This document shows positions 1 through 7,500 of a stretch of DNA of 10,931 nt, piece after piece. The stretch covers positions 126,001 through 136,931 of the forward strand of contig JBBHKE010001112.1 in the NCBI GenBank assembly GCA_037447655.1. The letters are read 5' to 3'. The position numbers and the translations under genes were made by a program. Every line of letters starts with the position of its first letter. Within the stretch, counting starts at the first letter, position 1. Under the pieces are notes generated by a model. It did not search any database. It worked only from the letters and a program-made list of their open reading frames with translations, and had not been told where the DNA came from. Source of the DNA: Zygnema cylindricum. Taxonomy: Eukaryota; Streptophyta; Zygnematophyceae; Zygnematales; Zygnemataceae.

Positions 1-30
1 GCTCTGGAGTTTGGCTCTGGAGTTTGGCTC
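1..30. repeat. Short tandem repeat at window edge
   Basis: The 13-base unit GCTCTGGAGTTTG occurs twice in direct succession and a third copy begins (GCTC). The array may continue outside the window. No function can be assigned. Confidence 0.8.
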
Positions 31-259
31 TTGGTTAACATTAATTCTTACTACTCTACACCTCAAACCTACTCAATTTGCCACCGCCCTTGAATTCATG
101 CTTAGCTTCCATGGCCCATGAGTACTCGGCTCTCTTGTTGGTCATGCGACTTTTTCCTTCGACCCGACGACGTTCATTTGCTTCGTTGGTCCCACAGAGG
201 AGAGTTGATTCATGCACACTATATTATTATGTTGTTTGGGACACTGTTGCGACTACAAC

Positions 260-770
260 ATCTAAGGGGGTGTTCTTGTTCGTCTAAAGGTTTCACATGT
301 TATTCCTTCGAGGCGGATAGAAATTGTTTTACCCAATGGTAAGTATTGCCATCAGTTGCCTTAACTTCGAAAACTCCGTCACCAATTTCAAGAATGGAAA
401 GGTCAAAGTACCACCGCCTAAATCAAAAACAATTATAGTTTTTGTTGACATTGTTCTCGCGAACCGGCTAGTTGCAGTTCTTCGTTGGGCGACTCGACAT
501 GTTGGAGAGGTCGGTCATGACGTTGTTGGGAAGGAGAAGGATTATGAACATTTCAATGTTGTAAATGACTTCATTTGCTCGTTTGGGAGTTGCTCTGGAT
601 GAGTTCTTTCGTATTTGTGGTTTTTACTTGTTTCATGGGGCGGGGTCTCAAGAGCCATCCCACTTAGGAGCTCTCCCATTTTTGTCCTTTTCTCCCACTT
701 TTCTACTTCTTTGTAGCGTTAACGTCTATCCATGGCATTAAAGCGAGTGCAAGATTGTCCTTGATCTGCT
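260..770 (-). pseudogene. HSP70-family pseudogene (decayed)
   Basis: Read on the minus strand, 450-410 gives KTIIVFDLGGGT, the HSP70 phosphate-binding signature. After one missing T in a T run, 409-340 continues as FDLSILEIGDGVFEV, then KATDGNT and a broken HLGG. Weaker matches lie in family order on both sides. Around 330-290 there are traces of the EDFD-x-RLV segment. Around 590-560 the reading PEQLPNEQMK resembles the stretch before the AYLG region. Around 760-720 there are remnants of DQGN and FDAKRLIGRR. Stops, frameshifts and internal deletions occur throughout: DQGN and FDAKRL are almost adjacent here but about 40 residues apart in a normal protein. SILEIGDGVFEV recalls organellar HSP70 somewhat more than cytosolic, but the type cannot be settled. 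Outer limits are approximate, and the copy may run off the left edge. Confidence 0.75.
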
Positions 771-771
771 A

Positions 772-2098
772 TTGCTATTACAGATTTTCAAAGTATCTGG
801 TCTCCCTCATCAAGCTCCAATGAGCTTTGGGAATTAAAAGGGTTGCTTTTATTAGATTTTCAAGAATCTTTAATATCTTTAATCTTCCTAAGATTTTGTT
901 AGGTTATTCTTGTTTTCGGGTACACTAAATTTGTTGTGTTTTTGTGCTTCTTGTTCCTTTCAATGTCTTTTGTTTCACTTGTTTGTGTGTTGGCCTCTTT
1001 CGCACTGTTTTGCCTTTCAGTCTGCTTCTACCCGCATTCGATTTTTCGAATAAACGGAAATTTTTTGTTTAAACAGGATGCCTTCCATACTCATATGGTT
1101 TCTTAATAAGGTTGTACTTCATTTGTTTGCAACAATATAACAATCTTATTAATGTAAACAAAAAAATTATTCTCAAACTGCAAAAAAATGTAGTTGAGAA
1201 CGTACCAATCATGTATATCCAAATTGCCACTTCAATTCATGTTCATCACAATTAAATGCTTCAACTCACTATGGTTAGTATACCCTACCCAAGTGTTCTG
1301 CTTTTATTGGACTTTTTGTACAATTTGTTTTATAAACCTTAATTTTTCGGTCTCCTTTTTGGTCAATAGTCTTCTTTAGACTCAAAAAATGTTTGTATAA
1401 TCTATTGATTTATATTTATATATATTACAGCCTTGTCGTCCTTCCCTCAATTTAATCCCCAACAAAGACTGAATTTTGATTTTCTGGTCTACGTTAATCA
1501 CGTAAAAAAAATCTGCAATTTTTCTAATTTGCACTTTATTGGTGAAGAAAAAAAAGCAAAGACTCGGACAAAAATAGGTTATTGATGCAGATAGAACCGT
1601 TGTTGTGCCGATGACATAAATATTTTTTCTGATTTAAAGCATATTTGATTTAATAAAAGCTTATTTGATTTAATTTAAAGCTTTGTTAAACAAAAGTCAC
1701 ACTAATAGTGGTACGATATCTAAAGTATTGTCACTTGATTCCTTCACATATTCACAACAAAAAAAAAAAAAAGTCACAACAAATTCATAATTTACAAGTA
1801 GAAGCTTTAACTCCAGGTCACAAAATAACTATCGTAAAAATTTAAGAAGTGTTTCTTTTTTATACTAAATATTTTTATTTTCTACTTTGTGTTTTTTTAT
1901 TACATTTCTTGACTTTCTTTCTGAACTTGCGAACAGATTTTATCGATACATAAAAATTAGAAATTTCCAAAACTTCTCTTTCTAAAAATCCTAAAAAGGA
2001 GGCTTTTCCTCCAGCCCAAATTATAACCAAAAATTTAGCCAAAAATTGAAATACGGAAAAACATATTCACCTCAAATAGTTTGAATCCCTTTACTTCT
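772..2098. other. AT-rich intergenic region and 3' flank of ALG7
   Basis: No convincing coding signal was found on either strand. The stretch holds many A and T runs, a near-duplicate of TATTTGATTTAAT around 1645-1670, and a small hairpin (GGAGG, loop CTTTT, CCTCC) at 1998-2012, about 90 bases downstream of the ALG7 stop codon. The part next to 2098 should include the ALG7 3' UTR, but no single polyadenylation signal stands out. Confidence 0.6.
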
Positions 2099-2158
2099 CT
2101 ATTTCCAGAATCCCGTTAAAACATAGTGAATCGAAAAACAAAGAACCGTCGAAAGTGC
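2099..2158 (-). CDS. ALG7: ALG7 exon 9 (C-terminus and stop)
   Basis: The acceptor ATGGTCAG precedes 2158, with a CTAAT branch-like motif upstream. The exon reads [19 protein letters not shown] and ends with TAG at 2101-2099. This matches the short last helix and the aromatic-lysine tail of plant homologues (AL-CFCF-R-LAGWYK type). Too short to be seen without the exon context, but phase and length fit. Confidence 0.88.
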   Translation of the reverse strand, partial: ALSTVLCFSIHYVLTGFWK

Positions 2159-3965
2159 CTGACCATGGAAACATCCCCAATTAGAGAAAGATCACTCTCT
2201 CCCTCTCTCCCACCTTCCCTCTCCCTCTCCTCCTACCCTACCACCCTCTTTTCCTACCAATTCACCCTCTCCTCTCACCTTATCCCTCCCGTAAAATCCA
2301 AACAACAGATCAAGCTTATAAAGTACAATACATGTTCATAAAAAGTTCGAAGAAAAAAAAGATAAAACATAGCATTAAGAACAAAACTATTGGAATGGAA
2401 ATAAATCAGACACCATTTAACATTTCTGGAAAACTTAACCTCACTATATCCATTCCCTCCCTCCCTCCCTCCCTCTCTCCCTCTCTCTTCCGACTAACCT
2501 AAATTGCGAGAAGTCCTATGCAGAGCGTCTGTTCTGTATAAGGACCAAAAAACACTCTCTTCCTCCCCCTCCCTCCCTCCCTCTCTCCCTCCCCGTCGTT
2601 CTCCCTCTCCCTCCCTCTCTCTCCCCCTCTCTCCCTCACCTGAATGCAGAGAGATTGACCCGTACAAGGACCATATACAACTCTCCCCCTCCACCTCCCT
2701 TGCTCCCTCCCTCCCTCTCCCTTTCACTCTCTCCCTCACCTGAAACGTGAGCAGTCGTATGCAGAGCGTCTGTTCCGAACACGGACCGAAAATTCGCAAA
2801 AAAAGATTCACGAGATTGTAGTCGTTGCTTCCGGTAAGAAGTCCTGTCTTTGGATCAAATCTGCACCAGAAAAAGTGTGGATTAGTATGTAGTGTTTTCA
2901 TAAATTTTTGAAATTTCTTACATCTTTCATCCCATCCCTCCTCCCCTTCTTCTCTTCCCCCTCCTCCTTCCGTCCAGTCTTTCGACCTCTTTGTTGAGTA
3001 TCGGTATCTCTCTCCCTCCTTAGAGACTATCTCTCTTTTTCCATCTCTCTCTTTCAATCTCTCTTTATCTCTCATTATCTTTTTATAAGTCACTCTCACT
3101 CTCCCTCCTAACGCCCTTTCCTCTCCCTCTTCTCCTCCCTCTCCCTCTCCTTTTCCCGCCTCTCTTTCCCATAATCACATCCTGTGACCTGTCCACCTTT
3201 CTTTTGACTCTTCCCATCTCTCTTGACCGCACTATACCTTTCACCTCTCTCCCCTCCCCTTCTCTCCCTCTCCCCTCCATCTCTCTAGCTCTTTCCCCTT
3301 CCTTTAGACCTCTCCCTTAAACTGTGTCTTCTTTTCGCTCCGGTCCCTCTTCCCTCCATCTCCCCCTCTCCCTCTCTCTCCCCACCCTCCCATCCTCCCT
3401 CTATCTGAAGGGACCATTGAGTGACATCATCCTTACTTAGGAAGACGATGCCTCGGGCAGGGAACAATTTTCAATAGCTGGCCGCAAAAAACATAAAACA
3501 AATTAATAAATAAAATTACGAAAAAATAAAAAAAACCATCAACTTCAAAACATATCTGTTACATATCTTCTCTTCAAAAACGACAAACCTGCAAAAAAAA
3601 AGGAGCTATTTTCTTTCAGCAAATTTTACAGCTTGAAATTCTTATTAATAATTTCTTTATGATTTCGTTTTTATTTTTTCGAAATTTATGTCTTCTGCAT
3701 ATAATAATCTCCAAAATGTAAAAACTAGAGATATACATCTAACTTTCAATTATCAATAAGATATGAATTTTATATCAGTAAGACATGAGGGAGAAAGGGG
3801 GAGAGGAGAGGGAGGGAGGGAGGGAGGGAGGGAGGGAGGGAGGGAGGGAGGGAGGGAGGGAGGGAGGGAGGGAGGGAGGGAGGGAGGGAGGGTGGGAGGG
3901 AGGGAGGGGAGGGAGGAGGGAGGGGAGGGAGGGGAGGGAGGGAGGGAGGGAGGGAGAGGGAGGAG

Positions 3966-4044
<79 letters not shown>

Positions 4045-4052
4045 AGAGAGAG

Positions 4053-4084
<32 letters not shown>

Positions 4085-4530
4085 TGAGAGAGAGAGGGGG
4101 GGGGAAGAGAGAGGAGGGAGAGGAGTGAAAAGTGACCTGTGGAATAGAATAACGAAGTTGATAAGTTGTGGGAGAAACAGCAAAAGAAGGGTTTCACTGT
4201 CCCCACGAAAAAAAAAAAAAACTAACTGATTAATTAAGATAAGATAATTAATAAAAGATACTTCAAAGTGCACACAAGGAAAACAAATACCGAAACCAAA
4301 AATTCAAAAGCATATTTCAACCAACAAGAAAAGTGAAAGAGAAGAAAAAAAAAGGTCAAGATTATTTCAACTATCACAATTTCCAAACCCAAAAATCCTG
4401 CCCTCTCCCTCCCTCTACCTCACCCACTCCTTCTCCTCTCCTTCTCCCTTTCCCTCCCACCTCAAATGTCTGAGAATTCCCACTAAAACCCGAGAGAATT
4501 ATCCCTATCCCCCTCTCTCCCTCTTCCCTT

Positions 4531-4561
<31 letters not shown>

Positions 4562-7500
4562 CACTTGAAGTTCCGAAGAAATCCCACTACCCCAAACAAA
4601 TCCTGAAAGAACTATCCCTACCCCCCTCTCCCTTTCCCTTCACCTCTCCCTCTCCCTCTCCCTCTCCCTCTCCTCCTCCCTCCCTTCCCTCTCCCTCTCC
4701 CTCTCCCTCTCCCTCTCCTCGCCCTCTCCCTCTCCCTCTCCCTCCCACCTGAAGTTCCGAGAATTCCCACTACCCCAAACAAAACCCAAAAGAGCTATCC
4801 CTATTCCCCTCTCTCTCCCTCTGCCCTTCACCTCTCCCTCTCCATCTCCCCTCTCCCTCTCCATCTCCTCTCCCTCTCCCTCTCCCTCCCCCTCTCCCGC
4901 TCCCTCTCCCCCACCTGAAATGTCCGAGAATTCCCACTACCCCCAGGGCCATTCCGCGAAATAGGGTAAAAGTGTCTCCGGGAAGACGGAGGACGGGCTC
5001 CAGTTGAAGAGAGGAGGGCTAGGGAGGCCCCTACTAGGGGTTGCATGAGGAAGAGAGAGAAGAGATGGGGCCCGGAGAGGGAAGGCGAGGGAGAGGGCGT
5101 GAAGCCGGGAGAGAGCCCAGGTGCCAGAGGTTGAAGACCAGGACCTGGAGAGGAGAGGGAGAGGGAGGGGAGAGGGAGGTTTGTGTTTTGGCGAGGGGAG
5201 GGAGGAGGAGGGAGATAGTTGAGGTTGTGATTTTAGGAGGGGGGGGAGAGGGGAGAAGAGGAGAGGGCTTTTAGCCATGAAAGGTAGTCCAGGTGCCAGT
5301 GGTTGAAACCAGGATCGACGGAGGTGGAGAGAGGAGGAGTGGAGAGGAAAATGGAAGGTGCTTTTGGGAGGGCGATGGAGAGGAAGATGATGGAACTTTT
5401 TGGAGGGAGGGAGAGAGTGACACCGAATGTTCTGTAAAGGGAGAGCGAGAGGGAAATGGAGGAGGGAGGGGGAGATGGAGAAGGAAGAGAGAGAGAGAGA
5501 CAAGACAATGAAAAGAACGTACAGAACAAGCGATAACTATGGTTTGACCGGCCTCGAGTCCATTTACTCCCGCCAAAATGTTGACAGAATTAGTGTAGAA
5601 AACCACCAATAATCCCATCGCCAATTTATAAAGTATCCCGAGGTCGATAACTTCCACTCCTCCCACCCCTACAAACTCCAATGGAAACCTGAGAGGTTTG
5701 GGAATAACAATTGTGGTGTGACCGGAATAGGCCCATCATGAGAGGGAGAGCCGCAATAGACGGGAGAACAATTTTTCTGCAAAGGGAGAGAGAGAGAGAG
5801 AGGTAGTGAGAAGAGGAGGAAGAGAGAGAGAGGGAGGGGAGAGAGAGAGAGAGAGGGAGAGAGAGGGGGAGAGAGAGAGAGAGGGAGAAGGAGAAAAGGA
5901 GAAAAGGAGGGAGAACGAGAGAAAAAGAGGGAGATGATGTGACGAGAGAGAATGAGAGAGACGAATTGAAGTTTTTTTGAGGAAGGATCGTGTGAAATTA
6001 ATTGAAAGAGGGTCAGTTTTTCTAAAAGCAAAAATAAAAAAGGGAGAAGAAGGTCAAAACTATCGAGAAAAAGGAGAAATGGGGGAAGATTTAGAGAAAA
6101 AGGGCGTTTTTTTTTTAGGAACGGGTGAAAGTTTAATCAACAAGAAGAGGTCAGCTGTGTTCTGCAGGCTTGAAAGAGGAAGGGAGAGGGGGAGGGGAGA
6201 GGGAGGGGGAGGGGGAGGGGGAGGGAGAGGGGGAGGGAGAGGGAGGGGGAGGGAGAGGGAGGGGGGAGGGGGAGCGGGGGAGGGGGGACGGGGGAGGGAG
6301 GGAGACATACACTCTCCATGGAATATCGAGTACGTCATCAATGAATCCGAGAAAAGTCATCAAACAATCGCCGCGAGAGCTGCGTTATATTCCACCAGCC
6401 ACTGCAACCATTAAAAAAAACTCTAAAAAAATGTTATAATCAGCTCATTAAAAGAAAAAAAAAAAAAATGCTTTTTTTAAATAAACATCGTAAGTTTCCC
6501 AACAGTTCCCAAAAACCCCCAAAAATATGACCTTGGAAAACCTGAAAGACACATCAGGTTTGACTGTGTCATGGGATCACTCAAAAAAACAAAAAAAAAA
6601 AAAAAAAATGTTAAATGAATGTGTGAATTGTAAATTGTAATACACACATTCATTTGGAAGGTGAAAAGCCATGATAACTTAGTTTTCGTCTATTGTTTTT
6701 ATATATTTACAGATCTATACTGTTTAGTCGATTGTTTTATAAACAAGGTGAGAGTTTACATTTGTTTAGATGTCCAAATGTAGAATGTAATGGGAATGAC
6801 CTTTGTTTTACATCTAAAGTAAGAGAAGAGAGGGAGTAAACCTAAAAAATTGGGATTCAATTGAGAACTGAAAAACGTTAATTACTCATTTGTGCCATTC
6901 TTTTAGTTTGACAAATGATTACAAAATGAAAAAACTTTATTCGCATTCTCCAACTTGAAAAAAATCATCTTAACAATACTAAATTGATGTCAAATTGAGC
7001 ATCATCGCTGGGATTTCAATGAGAAAAAATGTAAATGTACAAAAAACTGTCACTGTATTTGGTTCTTTTTAATTTAAAGATTTTTTTTTCTCTACATGAA
7101 AGAACAAAATGGAACTCCTCATTGACGTCCACAAAATTATTTGCCATCAAATAAATAAAAGTTTAAAGGAAAAGAAGGAATAAAGTACAGAGATCAGTAA
7201 TTTGAATTCTAATGAAAACAAAAAATTTGTTCTCATGTGAAGAGGACAAAACAACTTTTACCACACTAAATATGGTAAAGATGAAGAGCCAGAGAGGGAG
7301 AGAGTGGGGGCCAAAGAAATATATGAATTAAGAGAGGGGGAAAGAGTGGGTGACAGTGAAATGTACAAATTCAGAGAGGGAGATAGGGACAAAGACATAT
7401 ATAACTTACCACAGAATCTGGAGTGAAGTAGAAGGCTTGAAAGAGAATGATCACCACGAGGTACACTATGCCCACAACCAATCCTTGGGACTCTGGCCTG

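Larger units (their letters stand above)
6402..7409 (-). other. Intron 2 of ALG7 (about 1 kb, mostly AT-rich)
   Basis: Lies between the exon 2 donor (7409) and the exon 3 acceptor (6402). Most is AT-rich unique sequence with no coding signal. It contains a 13-bp perfect inverted repeat (6613-6655), a 9-bp inverted pair (TTTAGATGT at 6765-6773 and ACATCTAAA at 6810-6818) and a donor-proximal tandem array at about 7290-7409. Confidence 0.85.

Noticed and set aside
2076-2092. GTTTGAATCCC resembling a tRNA B box
   Set aside because: No pairing T-arm, acceptor stem or anticodon arm could be found around it.
2494-3099. A 201-residue minus-strand frame taken as a single protein
   Set aside because: Only 2740-2860 (exon 8) matches a protein family. 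The rest is GA-repeat translation plus decayed exon copies and is removed at clear splice sites.
3763-4128. Long frames rich in Arg-Glu-Gly (plus) or Ser-Leu-Pro (minus) across the GGGA/GA tract
   Set aside because: They are translations of a simple repeat open in several frames at once. The only real coding part here is ALG7 exon 6 at 4137-4196.
4563-4800. Intron 5 copies as true alternative exons
   Set aside because: They lack convincing acceptors of their own and do not keep the ALG7 frame. Decoy donors or relics are simpler.
4937-5529. Overlapping minus-strand Ser/Pro/Leu-rich frames as independent genes
   Set aside because: They are shadow readings of pyrimidine-rich intron 4 together with frameshifted parts of ALG7 exon 5.
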